Source: Sphagnum compactum (taxonomy: Eukaryota > Bryophyta > Sphagnopsida > Sphagnales). From it: a DNA stretch of 64,000 nucleotides. A model generated the notes under the pieces. The model was not told where the DNA came from. It searched no databases and worked only from the letters and a program-made list of their open reading frames with translations. Below, in pieces: positions 48,284 through 60,500 of this stretch. Where the stretch lies: assembly GCA_965153455.1 (NCBI GenBank), contig OZ234501.1, forward strand, positions 15,302,855 through 15,366,854. Reading direction: 5' to 3'. Every line of letters starts with the position of its first letter. Position 1 is the first letter of the stretch. The translations under genes were made by a program, and so were the position numbers.

Positions 48284-49704
48284 GTAAGAGAAGGGGGTGC
48301 CATGCCGCAGAGATAAGTACCTGCACTGGAATGATATGTGAGATGTAGACAATATTGCCCCTTATTACTACGCATTAATGTAATCCTCTTTAAGCTCGTG
48401 GAACATCAATTAAGATACTTTAGTTATTTTTGAGTGATGTTTCAAATGACATAACTCTTGTTTATTTGGCTATGCCCAATGTGAAGAGACTTGGTCTGAG
48501 TGTAAGGGATTTTCAGGTTAGAACATTTTGGCTTGAAGTCAGAACTGATGTGTCTGTTTAGATCTAACTCATTTTGGAGCCAAATTACCTTAGTACCATG
48601 TTACATGGTTCTAAAATTTCTCATAAGGGCCAAAAGTCACTATGAGATGAGCCACTGGGTAGATTGCAACTACAGTTGTGAATGAAATATGAGTTGACTA
48701 TGTCATTAACAGTTGGAGGTGACAACAATTATCTCAAGAAGGATAGGTACAATTCCAGCACTAATGATCTTTATTTCATGAGAGTCTTTTGTGATCTTCA
48801 CAGAGTTGCTATGTGTTTATCATGAGATTAACCTCCATACTTTTTTGACTACTTTGATAGAGCTTATTTGGAAAGGGCACGTCCCGACACAAAACAGCCA
48901 CCACTGCGGCCTGTTGATGGTTTTGTGTTCAGTTCTGGAGTACACTGGTCTGTGACTTCCCAGTTGCCAATGTACCTGGCATTGGCTGCAAAGCTTATTG
49001 CCAGTAAGCAATGTTAGGTGGGGGTTCAATGTTTGGCGGGTGCGGATAAGCATAAAAAAGATATGGTAGTTTGAAATTGAATGAAACCACCAATGCATTA
49101 TGACTAGATTTAACAAACAGATCCACAAGCCTCCACTTAATTATGAACATATATAATCTCTAGATTTAACGGATAGATTCACCACCCTGCAATTAATTAT
49201 GGACTAGGTCACTTGCAAAAGCATGCAGGTTGTTACTACTGCGAATTGTCAAGGTGTGTTCATGCGCACCGAGAACCAATGTGCTTGAGCTGGTTACCAG
49301 ACATAACCCACAGTGTTATTAAGGTTGGAGAGTGACACCGTAACTCTCTTGTTCGTGGATGAAAAGTCCCACAACCAGCTTGTTGATGGATGAGAAACAT
49401 GTAACCCTCCTCTCAATCGACGAAAACTCATAACTTGCATCTATCTGGATGAAGTACAAAAGATAAAAAAAAGAAGAGTAGTTTATGCATTGTGATCAAC
49501 GAGAGGAGGACCAATCAGAAGTTTGAGAACCTCTAAACTGTAGGTTATAACATTATGACCTAGAATCTCAGTGTTTTTTTTTTGGGGGCGATATTTCGCC
49601 AAATTTCAACCTGAAAAATATGATTTGGATCTATACAACGGATTTCCATGGAAAAAGTCGTCTAAATTCACCAAATTTCAATTTTTTTTTCCCCCCCCAG
49701 ATCG

Positions 49705-49862
49705 CCAGATTTTTATGATAAGTTCCAGTAGGTAGCCAAGAATATAGAAGGATTCTGTTTTTTTTCTACTTTCATATCTAGTCTGTAGCCAAATCTGGCT
49801 GAATCATCTAATGGATGATGGCTACTTCAGCTACATCACAAAATTTCAAAAAAAAAAAAACC
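49705..49862 (+). repeat. Dispersed repeat, copy B
   Basis: Counterpart of 3290-3440 in the same orientation. It is preceded at 49569-49700 by T and C runs and by CGATATTTCG and TTCACCAAATTTC words that recall the sequence before copy A (AAATTTCACCAATTG near 3165), so the family may extend leftwards with poor conservation. Confidence 0.5.
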
Positions 49863-50670
49863 CCTAACCTAGATCCATAAGCCTGGAATTAATTAATTAT
49901 GGCTAGTTGATCACTAGATTTAAGAGCCAGATTGAAAGTGGACTGGTGAGAGAGCAGTGGAACTGATCTAGAGATATATGTACAAGGAAAGATTAGATTT
50001 ACAGTTTATAGTACTAATCTGACTACTGGCACTGAATCTAGATTCGTCAGGTCTTACGTTGTGACTTGTGACCCCACACTTGTACAAACAACAAGCTCTC
50101 GAGTAAAAGAGGAAAGAAAGAGTTATCTGATTTTTTGGGGCTAGTCTGGCACTACTAGATCACATAGCTCTTTGTTCTTCTTCTAGGATTGTGCTCCCTT
50201 TCCCTTCCCTTCCCTTCCATTCCTTTTCTACCCCTTTCCCTCCCTTGTGTCCATCTCTTTGCAACCAACGTGTATTTTTAGTACCGCGGATTCTGTGGCA
50301 AACGTCGCGTTGTGGTGGTGGCGCTTCGCCTCCTAAACCGACAGTGTTTCCCCCCGTGCTATGGGCTTTTGTAGCGGCTTTTGTACCCACATTTGATTAA
50401 CTTGTGTGCGGCTGTAGCTGTAGCTGTTGCTCCAATGCTTTTTGATGGGGTTTGCAGCACCTCCTCACGACACAACAGCTTCGAGACTACTCTTTATGGG
50501 TTTGATTTCTGTCCTGGTGTGGTGGTGTGGGGGTATTTTTGCCTTGATGTCATGACAACTTGGTTTTTCACTCCTTTTTTAAGTGTTCACTGGCCGGAGT
50601 TTGTCTCTGATCTGTCTTGTCGATTTCTTATTTTCTGCACAAATTTGGAAGCAAAATTTCTTTTCCCAGT

Positions 50671-50673
50671 TTA

Positions 50674-50706
<33 letters not shown>

Positions 50707-50708
50707 GT
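50671..50708. repeat. CT microsatellite upstream of the bHLH gene
   Basis: An interrupted (CT)n run of about 36 bases lies 230 bases before the start codon. Such CT tracts are frequent around plant transcription starts and leaders, so it may lie in the core promoter or 5' UTR. Confidence 0.85.
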
Positions 50709-50937
50709 TGGGTTGTGGTTTGTTGTTGCTAGCAGAATACTTCTGTTGATTTTAGTGTCAAAACTTGTTCCTGATCCTCCAAGATCGCAAATGAGAGTTA
50801 GATGCTTTAAAAGCTTCCAACCAGTGTACATAGTCGCTTTCTGGTAGTTCCTAGTTAGCTCATCCTCGACTTGAATCCCTGTTGGTGCTTTTGTGTGTGA
50901 TTATTACAGAACTCGCTTTGGGTTAGCGCACAACGTC

Positions 50938-53137
50938 ATGGAGTACAGCAGTCTGGATCTCCACTCAACAACTGGGCAGTTTGACAAACACACAGATTTT
51001 GCTGGAAGTTATCCGTTCGTCGATTCATCATGTGTCAATAATGCCGGACTTGAAATGGTTGGTGGTTCACAGTTCCGTGCGATGTGTCAGAATCCTTATC
51101 GCTGGTCCGATTCTGCATCCAGCCGTTTGCAGTGGGCAAAGGTTCAAGCCGGAGAGCCATTATTGTCGTATACTTCTTCGTCGAGTGTTGCTGGAGCATC
51201 TCCTTCGGCTGCCGCCGTGGTGCCTTCTGTCTCGGTAGCTGCGGATGTCGATCCCGGAGGGCAACGGTTTGAAGTGTTCTCGCCGTCGTTTCCAGATGAG
51301 GTTCCGGCCTTCTCTGTGCAACTTGGAGGAAGCTTTCCCTCACCTCAGCCGGCATGTCGACAACAGATGGCTCCATTTCCTACTACACAGCAGCTTGAAC
51401 TCGTCTCGGTGCTTGGCAAGTCTTCATATGACAACAACACTCCTCCTGCTGCTGCATTTGTGGAGAGTAGTTCGCAGTATAGGGCGAATGTTGGAGTGGA
51501 TCGATGGGGTGGGGAGAGTGTGCCCTCACCTGCTGTGTCGAAAAGATTTAGGGATAAGTTTACTGATCCTCACAAAGTACAGCAACGGATCAGGAAGGCC
51601 GAGAAGAATCACGGGTGCAGTTTACCGCAAGGCGCTGGTGCGAAGCCCAAGGTCACCTTGGAACACGCGGACCACATTCTAAGAGAGCGGCAACGTCGAG
51701 ACGAAATGAGCAACAAGTTTGCGGTTTTGGAATCTTTATTGCCACCGAACACTAAAGTAGGTCTCCGATCCGTCTCCCATGATCTCTTCTCCAAACTCTT
51801 AGAGCTTCTTGAAGCAACAGAACATTGAGCAATCGCGTAGCCTCTCTCTAATCTGCGTGCTGGCTTGAGTCTCAACGATGTTGGTGTCACGTTCAAGCTT
51901 TTGAGAGCATCGCAAGCAGAACGATTGATCAAGCCGACCGATTGGGGTTCGATATTTGTTTGTTTGTAGAAACTGTACTCGAGAAACAGATCAGTGTGCA
52001 GATCGCCAACTAAACTACTGTTGCGTCTAATCCTGGAAAGCGTGACAGGTCCACTATTGTTAGCGATTCTGCCGACTACGTGAAGAATCTGCATCATCGA
52101 ATTGGGGTTCTCCAACAGAGACGCATCAAGATGGCAGCTGCTGCTGGCGCTACTACTGCAGAAGCATCTCCAGCACCTCATCATGGAAGCCCAATTCTGG
52201 CTCCAAGCACTTCTACCTGGAATCCATTGAGTCCTCCTGTTCAGACTTTGCAGTCGTCTCCCGATAGAGCAGCTCTGTGTTTGAAGCAGGTCAATCCAAA
52301 GAAGCTGATGGAGGACCAAGTCTGTCAGGATCAGGACTCTAAGAAAAGCAGTAGCTGCTTTCCTACTGAACAAGAGCTTAGGGAAACCAATTTGGTGCTG
52401 AAGAGCTGTGTGGAGAAGCTGGAGGTGTGTATGGACCTTCCACATAAGATATTCATTCACATGATCTGCAGGCCACAGGAGAGATTCCAGAGCAATGTGC
52501 TGCAAGGCATTGAGAGCCTCAATTTGGAGGTTTTGCAATGTAACATCAGCAGTGTTGTTGCACGTGTGATTTGCATCATTTCAGCCAAGGTACAGTATTA
52601 TGTCTACAATGAATTCATCATCATCCCAGCTTCCTGATGCTCAGGAGTGATAAGCTTAAACAACTTTGTAATTGTAAACTTTGTGCAGTCAGGCTGCCAT
52701 GGCTAACATACATTGTAGAAATCTGTTCTCAAACCACAATAGCTCATAAGAAGACTCATGAGGAAACAAGATAATAATACTCATGAAATCTTCAACTGAA
52801 AATCTTAGAATATATTGCTACAAGGTGGTGAAAAGCAATCCCTGACATGATTTTGTGCTCAGCTCTATTGGGTTGTAAGTGAGATCATCTTCCACAAGAG
52901 GTTGCATGGCTAGTGCATATGGTATTTGGCATGAACGGAGTACAGATTGTTGACTGAAATATTCATGTAACTAGTTATTTGTGCACCAATTACTCACAAT
53001 CGTGTTGATACTGTGTGCAGCCATGGGACATTCCAGCTTATGATGCTCTGTGCAAAGATGATATCATAGCTGCTGTACACTCTGCTCTTGGCCCAGATGC
53101 AAAGGGGGGGCCAATTACCTTACAGAAAGGGCTGTAA
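50938..53137 (+). CDS. bHLH transcription factor with C-terminal ACT-like domain
   Basis: Three exons, 50938-51756, 52041-52589 and 53021-53137, all phase 0 with GT-AG introns, give 494 residues. The ATG at 50938 is the first in frame after a stop at 50872 and has G at +4. The N-terminal 240 residues are Ser/Ala/Pro-rich without a known fold. The basic region begins HILRERQRRDEMSNKF at residue 246 with H246, E250 and R254, the H-E-R set that reads E-box/G-box DNA. Intron 1 falls in the loop, and helix 2 follows as RDRSTIVSDSADYVKNLHHR, then VLQQRR to residue 301. Residues about 400-494 resemble the ACT-like dimerisation domain found at the end of many plant bHLH proteins (IHMICRP...GIESLNLEVLQCNIS). 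It should be a nuclear dimeric regulator. Helix 2 recalls the ZHOUPI/bHLH95 and related groups, but I cannot assign a subgroup safely. No breaks were seen. Confidence 0.88.
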
Positions 53138-56100
53138 GCTGCAGCTTGTATGCAAATTAACAGGGTGATCTCAAGCAGAATCATCTGAGTTGCAAGCTAA
53201 TAAACTTTATTTTCTTGTGAGGTATAGTATATTGCTGTGATTAATTGGCACTCTCGTTAAACGTTAGCATTATTTACAAGGAGTCACCGTGCAAGAATAG
53301 TGTCACATGGAAGTGTTGTGAGGACATTTTCTCAGCAACATTTGTATTTTCTGTATGGTCTGAAAGGGACACACTTAAAACCCTTTTCCATGTTCCCTGT
53401 CAAAGTTTGGACTGGACATGCTCTGCATTGATGGATGTATCTGTGGCAACTCCTTTTTCAGGACTGATCACTATAAACTGGGAGGTTTCTTGAAAGAATT
53501 CTTATAAAGCACTTCAAATTCTTTGAAAAGATGGAGACAACTGACACATGATGAGTTGTAAACTCTACAGTTAGAAGATGGGTACAACTCAAATACACAA
53601 CTACCTTGGCAGGGATCAGAGAATTTTTCAAGCAGCTCAGAGGACAAAATCCTATTTGGTGACTATTTGGTGCGAGCTTTGAGTGAGATTTCTTGTTTCT
53701 TGATGGGTTTTGGATCTATTCAGGTGCCTCTGATATGTGCATAGGGAGGAAGAACTGACAGCCTGTGGATATCCTACCTATGGAACCTTGGTTTTCAATT
53801 TTAGTCAAGAGTGTAGTGCCATGGAGAGTGAAGGTATAACCAATAACTGGTTTTAGATTATGGACCATAGTCCAAAAGGAACACAGTTAACTCAGAGGGG
53901 CCTCTGGTTATGTATGACTGCAGTATTGATCAGGAAATAAGGAATCCTAAATGGTGAATAGCCACTAAGTGCTGCTTGGTAAAATTCTCATTATTGCAAA
54001 TGGTCATAGTGTAGCTAGTTTCTGTGATTGATTACACTGCTGAAGTCATTGCTGTAAGGTAACATGTAATATTCATTCTACAAACTACCTTACAGCTGTT
54101 GTTCATGTTGGAGTTGAACTTTGGGAGTTGCCCAAAGTTTCAGGCAAGCAATTATAAAAACTCTGTATGCGCCTGTTTCAGTTCCAAAAGCAACAGGAAG
54201 AATCAGGTGGGATGTTGGCCATTTCTCAAGAAATATTGCTGATCAAAGAAGTTAGTATACTCATTTGAGCTGCAACAATTTGCTTCATTTCATTTTAGCT
54301 CACCCCTATATAGTAAGCAAGCATCTAAGCTGCCTAAGTTTTCCCTCTTGTACCCTGACCACAGGAATATTGGCAGTGAATCTAAGGACTGCACATGGAG
54401 TTTTAGACCAAATCTGCAACTGATTGAGGAGACAGTGGTAAAATCAAACAAGTATTAAATGCTCTGTTTGTTGATATTCATTCTCACAATACTAAATGTG
54501 GATTTGTGCTCAAGTTTTGGTGAGGACATTAGACACATGGATTTCACTTGGAGGTGGCATTTAGGCGTAAGCTTTGAGGACTTGAACGTTTTAGCTCATG
54601 TAGTAGCCAATCAACTGAACCTGAATTTGGGCCCAAGTCTATAAAGGTAGGATGCTTAAGTTATGATCTAGGAAGGCCCACAAAATTGATGTTCAACAGA
54701 TGGAATCCTCAACACTATATTCATGGGTACAGTTCTTGGCCAAACTACACCAGCTGCAAGGTATGGTGAAATACAAGGAAGTACTCATTTGTAGATTTGA
54801 GTACATGACATGCAAGCTTCTAATGGAACTCACTACTTCTCTCCAAAGGCAGCATGTCAGACTAGATCACTAATTTTCACTGCAGACATACATGTCTTCA
54901 ATATCAGGGGAATGTAGCTAATTTGCAGATCATGATACCTTCGGCTTAGCACTATCTGCCAAAAATGAAACGAATGCTGTTTTCAGCTCTGGTTGAAGTT
55001 TCTTGTAAATCTGCAGAATGGTACATGCATGATACAACATCAGTACTTCTGGTCCTCCTTCTGTGTCCATCTAGTCTTAAGAGTCCTTGAATATGTACAA
55101 GGGAAACTATTTGTTATGATGTGAACTGGATATGATCTGAAAGATATAGGAGCACACAAATTATGAAGTGGAAAAACTCAAATCCAAATTTAAGTTGAAG
55201 AAGGCGAACCTGGGAAACATCTTTGGGCAAAACTAGTGTGAGTTACCTTGCCAAAGAATTGTTGTTAAAATCAATGGAAAGTTGAATCCAATTTAATTTC
55301 ATAAACTAAAGTCTTCGATTCTTTTATATAAATTTTTATTGTTTATTGACTTGCACCATGTATGTGCTATATCTTCCACACTTATGCACACACTCATGAA
55401 AACTCACTTATACTATGATTCATTTGAAGGATTTTGATAGGTATCATTCTTTTTGGACCCATTATTGACCACCTTTTTTTTTTTTTTTTCTATTTATTCA
55501 TTATAGACCGAAGGGTATGGTCCAGTGTTGTGTGGGTATTAGAATTAGCTATAGATACCTGCTGGTTATCAACCTGGGTATATACTCTTACCTGATGAGG
55601 GCAAAAACTAAAGAAAACCTGGTTTTGGTATAGAACCTTGGTTCTCATTTTTTTGTAAATTTTAAAAATTCGCTTCTTTAATTGTCAGTTTTTTGTTAGT
55701 TCTTTCATGAAAACTGCTGCTTTGTTTATGTTTCTAAAATTCCTGTAATCGACAGTTCTCTAATTGTTGATCTTTCCTCAACAAATTGGAATTGCTGGTT
55801 CTTTGATTTTGAAAATTTTAAAGAACTGGAACTGTTGGGTATTTAAAAAATCAACTAACCACACAACAGTTGTATGGTCTCAATAGGTCATTGAGGAAAA
55901 AAAAAAGGTAGGATATCTATGGATAATTGTACATTTGTGTTCTTGGCTACAATGGCCCTTTGGAGCTTCTTGTTCTTGACATTTGAAAATTGGTCAAAAA
56001 AATTGTACCTACCTCAATCAATTATCTTTGAAAGAAATCAGGGAGAGAAAACTATTTGGGGTACTCTTAGAAATTAGAGGCCAAGATAAAAGTGGAAAAA

Positions 56101-57590
56101 AGGGTTGCTTTTCTGTTCCTGGAACCCTGTTAAACCTATTTAGGAACTTTTTCATTATATGTTCATTGGGAACATTAGAACTCAAAAACTTGTTAATCTC
56201 ATTATAGTTTCAAATCTACATGATTTGGATAGTGCTTTCATTAAAAAAATCAAGTGAAAAGTTTTTCTTTAAGTGTGTGTTTTATTATGACATTTCTTAT
56301 GTTATTAGCAAGGGATGCTTTCACCCAAGATATATTACACAATGTTAAACATGGGTGTTTCATTTCATATGGGTATCTTGGCCTTGGATAGGTCTTTTGA
56401 AGGTTGTTGACTATAAAACATAAATGAGTAACCCCTATTCAATTCAGGTACAAATTGCATTGTTGATTTTTTATTAAAAAAGCTTGTTCAATGAATTGTG
56501 GGGTAATATAACCATTGTTGGCTCACTATTGACATGAGTATAACAATATTTGGATGTTATCAACATGAAAATAGATAGTTGTCAAATAGATAGTTAATTT
56601 GTGACAAAAAAAAAAACAAATGCAAATATATCCCTAGCTTCACACACATTTGATTGACCATTGTCCATAAAGATTCTATCTTGATGTTGGTATTTCTCCT
56701 TCTATGTTAGTGTCGTAAACCATTACAATGTAAACCTTCGTTGTTCGTGAGTTTCCTAATGAATCTACAGCCTCCTTGACTATTTAAAATTAATTCAACA
56801 AACATGATCACTCCAAAGCACAGATAAGTGGAGATATTTGGATCAGAATGCTCTGAATCCTCTCAAAAGGCCATCACGGTCTATTATGAATTAGCTAAAT
56901 TCTTCTAACCCATAGAGTTTAACCCATAGATTTTTTAAATAAATTAGACAAAGATCAAACGGTTCCCCAACACGATTAAAGTCCCCAAATTTGCCCACTC
57001 AAGACATTGCAACACCCATACCTTAGAGTTCCCAATTACTTGGGTCTCAAAGTTTCACCAATTGAGGGCATTCCTCCCATGAAGCCAAACATTTACTAAA
57101 TATGTGCGCTTTAATGCACCTTTTTTACCACGTAGCTAAAGTTTTTAAAAAAAATCCCAACCCTGAAAACAACACATTGAAACCATATACTTAGCTTCCA
57201 AAAGAACTCTTCCTTTCACTTGCATCACGCACCTCTTCATCAATGCTGCCCTCCATTTCCTTTAGTTGTGCCTGCCAAAGCCAAAAACATGAAGAGTGTC
57301 CAAACAAACTCCATCACCATCACCGTTCACAACTTCTGCAAAGTTAACCTTCACCATAGAACTCTTGAACATTTTTACTTGCAACAAACACACACCATAT
57401 ACACAACACTAGAAGCAAACACACCAACTAACACATCCTTGTTGTTTTCCCAAATTCGACGCTTAATCTTTTGATCATTAGGTTATCATCCTAATGATGA
57501 TTTTAGTATTTCCTTTCATCCCACATCTTTGACAACTCCCTTTTGGATTTAGCTGAATCCCCATAGCTATCGTTAGTCACGTTTCAAGGT
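53138..57590. other. Spacer without a recognised gene
   Basis: It begins with the bHLH 3' UTR. Open frames (53245-53493, 54459-54644, 55983-56207, 57220-57474, all plus) have no recognised motif. From about 56.3 kb the sequence probably belongs to the decayed gypsy-type element whose pol ends at 57.6 kb, but its LTR could not be fixed. Confidence 0.5.
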
Positions 57591-57597
57591 AGTACAC

Positions 57598-60500
57598 TTA
57601 CAAATCCCTCCCGGGGTGTTCCCATTGTTGTTCATCCTTACCCTTGATAATGCATTTCCTTTTGCCATCATCTTGCCCCATGTTGATCTGTTCATCCACA
57701 TGCCCCACAAATAAATAAAGACCTTCCCAACTACTCATTAGAGAGTTCTTTTTACCCGGCTTCTTCATTTTTATGAGGTCAATTATAGCTTGGAATGATG
57801 GAAATATTTGTTTTCCTTTTCGCAGCACATACGTCTTTTGTTGTTGCACCTAAGCTTGGGCATTGTTACCTAATATTGACATGTGTAGCTTAGAGATAAG
57901 TTGCATCTTCGCAATAATTTGTTATGTCAATTGTTCAACACTAACATCCTCATCAAAAGTTTGAGTCAACATGCAAAACTAATTGTCAACTTTTAGTTTG
58001 GGGGTTCAACTATACCCACATCTATAAACAAATAAAAATTTGGGCAGGTGCAAATTCGAAGTACTCAAATTTTCCTGGCAAATGGAAATCACATTAATTT
58101 TATGCTTCAGGGTTTTAATCAAAGTTTCAGCCATACCATTGCACTACGGCCATTAGGGCACAATGTATTGATGGTGTATACCGTACACTTTGTAAAGATT
58201 ATCAAACTTAGTTGACCATTTGCCACCATTATCAATGAGGACAAACTTGGGTACCCTGTATCTACAGATAATTTCTTCCTCCATAAATTTGGAAGTTGTA
58301 GATGTGGTGTGGTTAGTTATAGGTTTGGCCTCGTATCACTTGGAATAATGGTTGATAGCCACTAAAATGTATTTGTTGCCATTCTTTGTCTTAAGAAGTG
58401 GTTTAGTAGTGTCCAGTGCAACCTTATAAAACAAGTCACAAATCGGAATGCTCTTCAAGTCCTCAACATCAGATCTAATGCTTCCAGTTCATTTCATCAT
58501 TTGACATTCTTTGTATGCCTTGACCACCATCTTCACTTGTTTTGTCCAATTGTGCTAACAAAATCTTTTACAGATCTCTGTCAAGGTCTACTATTCTCCA
58601 AAATGCCCAATCCCATGGTGCATTTCCAGGACAATGCACTTCTTTTTTTTAGGTTTAGGTACTAACAATCGTTTGAAATACAATTGATCTACTTTTAGAA
58701 CATAGTTTTGAGTTCTCCTTTTGATTCATAAATCTTCTTCATTATTGATATTAGCGGCCATTAGTTCAATATGCAAAAACTACAAAAAATTTAGGTCCTT
58801 CCAAAAATCTTGATGATCTTGGTCATCTTCTTCAGAAGCATTTTTTTCACAAGCATTTTTTTCACCAGTACTTTCTTCAGTGTTGTAGCATGTTTCAGCA
58901 TCTATTATGTGTTGAACTTTTGCTGCAAGCTCCCAACATGTTTCTGTATCCACAGAAGGCCTCCTTCTTTTCCTTGGGACTGTTGACCTCCCCGCATCCC
59001 CATCCTTTAATGTGTCATCCTAGAGGTTTGCTAAGTCCTCCTAGTTTACATCATCACAGTCTACAACTAGTTCAATCATGAATAGGTTGGGCAATTATGT
59101 ACCCCTTAGCTCCTCTTCCTTATCCATGTTTATATGCCCATTTCTTGCAGGAGTTTGATGTCTTGGATTTTTGCAGAAAAATCTTCGTTAGACTCTGCAT
59201 TGCCTATTGGGTTATGACCAAAAACATCTACATTGGAATGCTTATATCTTGGCCGATGATTCTAAAATTAAAGTCTTGCAACTTATCTATCCAATACCCC
59301 TTCCAACCATAGGCATCAAACATTGTTGCAAGCCATTTTAATGGTTTGTGATTCATCTTTAGTGTAAAGTGATTTTGATGCAAAAATTGGCAAAAATGCA
59401 TCACCTCCTAGATTAGGGCATAACATTCCCCTTCCATAAGATGGAATCTTTACTGGACAACGGACAATCCCTTATTGGCGTAGGCAATGACACACTCCTC
59501 ATTCCATCCTTCTAAAATAGTATAACACCAATTCCTTTTGCAGACCAGTCAACATCTAAATAAATGTTTTGTAGAAGTCCAGCCTTGCCAAGATTGGAGT
59601 TGAAACCGGCACTTGCTTGAGCTGATCAAATGCTTCTTGACAATCTGTGGTCCACTAAAATGTTGCATGCCTCTTCCTCATCTCAAATAGGGGTGTAACA
59701 ATCTTTGCATAAATTTAGATGTAATTGCGATAATAGATGAATCCTAGGAATGCTCATATGTTGGTTATTGTTTTGGGGATAAGAGACTCTACTATAGTTT
59801 TAACCTTGTTTGGGTGAGGTCAAGTTCTTGCATTCCCAACCACATGTCCCAAAAACTTGATGTTCTTGGTAGAGAACACACACTTGTTGGGATTGAACTT
59901 CAAATTTACATCTTTAAGACATTGTAACACCATACAGATATGGTTGGGATGGTTTACCCAGGTGATGTTGTGGATATTAAGGTCATCCACAAAGACTTTC
60001 AGAAATTGTTGTAACCATTCCAAAAAATGTTCGTCATTGTCCTTGAGAAAATGATAATTGCGTTTTTTAACCCAAATGGCATTACAAGCCATTCATACAG
60101 GCCTGTCTTGGTGATGAATGTTGTCTTCTTTACATCATTAGAGTTCATCCCAATTTGCCAAAAACCACTCTACAAATCCAAAGTTATGAACCATTCTACA
60201 AAGCCCATTTGGCTCAAAACATCATCAATTAATGGCATAGGGTATGCATCCCTTTGGGTTTGAATGTTCAATGGCCAATAGTCACTATAAAAGTGCTTAT
60301 TGCTATCCTTTTTCACAGGCAATGTGACTTTGTAGGCATATTTTGATGAATTGGCCCGCATTTTTCCCTGCTTCACCAATGCCTAGATTTGTTAATTCAC
60401 CTCTGCCTCCTCCCAAAAGGACAACCTATTGGGGCTAGTATGATAGGGTGGTAGACCTTGGGTATTAATCATATGCTCACCAACAACACAACACCTTAAG

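Larger units (their letters stand above)
47238..50640. other. Spacer between the chromovirus and the bHLH gene
   Basis: No gene was recognised. The open frame 47768-48034 (plus, 88 codons) has no known motif. The stretch contains a diverged direct duplication at 48029-48283, copy B of a dispersed repeat at 49705-49862, and the CT-rich DNA before the bHLH start. A hairpin-forming CTGGCGATATTTAGCCAG lies at 47491-47508. Confidence 0.5.

Noticed and set aside
51609-52538. 309-codon minus-strand open frame opposite the bHLH gene
   Set aside because: It spans the bHLH intron and mirrors its exons; the plus strand has the clear bHLH domain.
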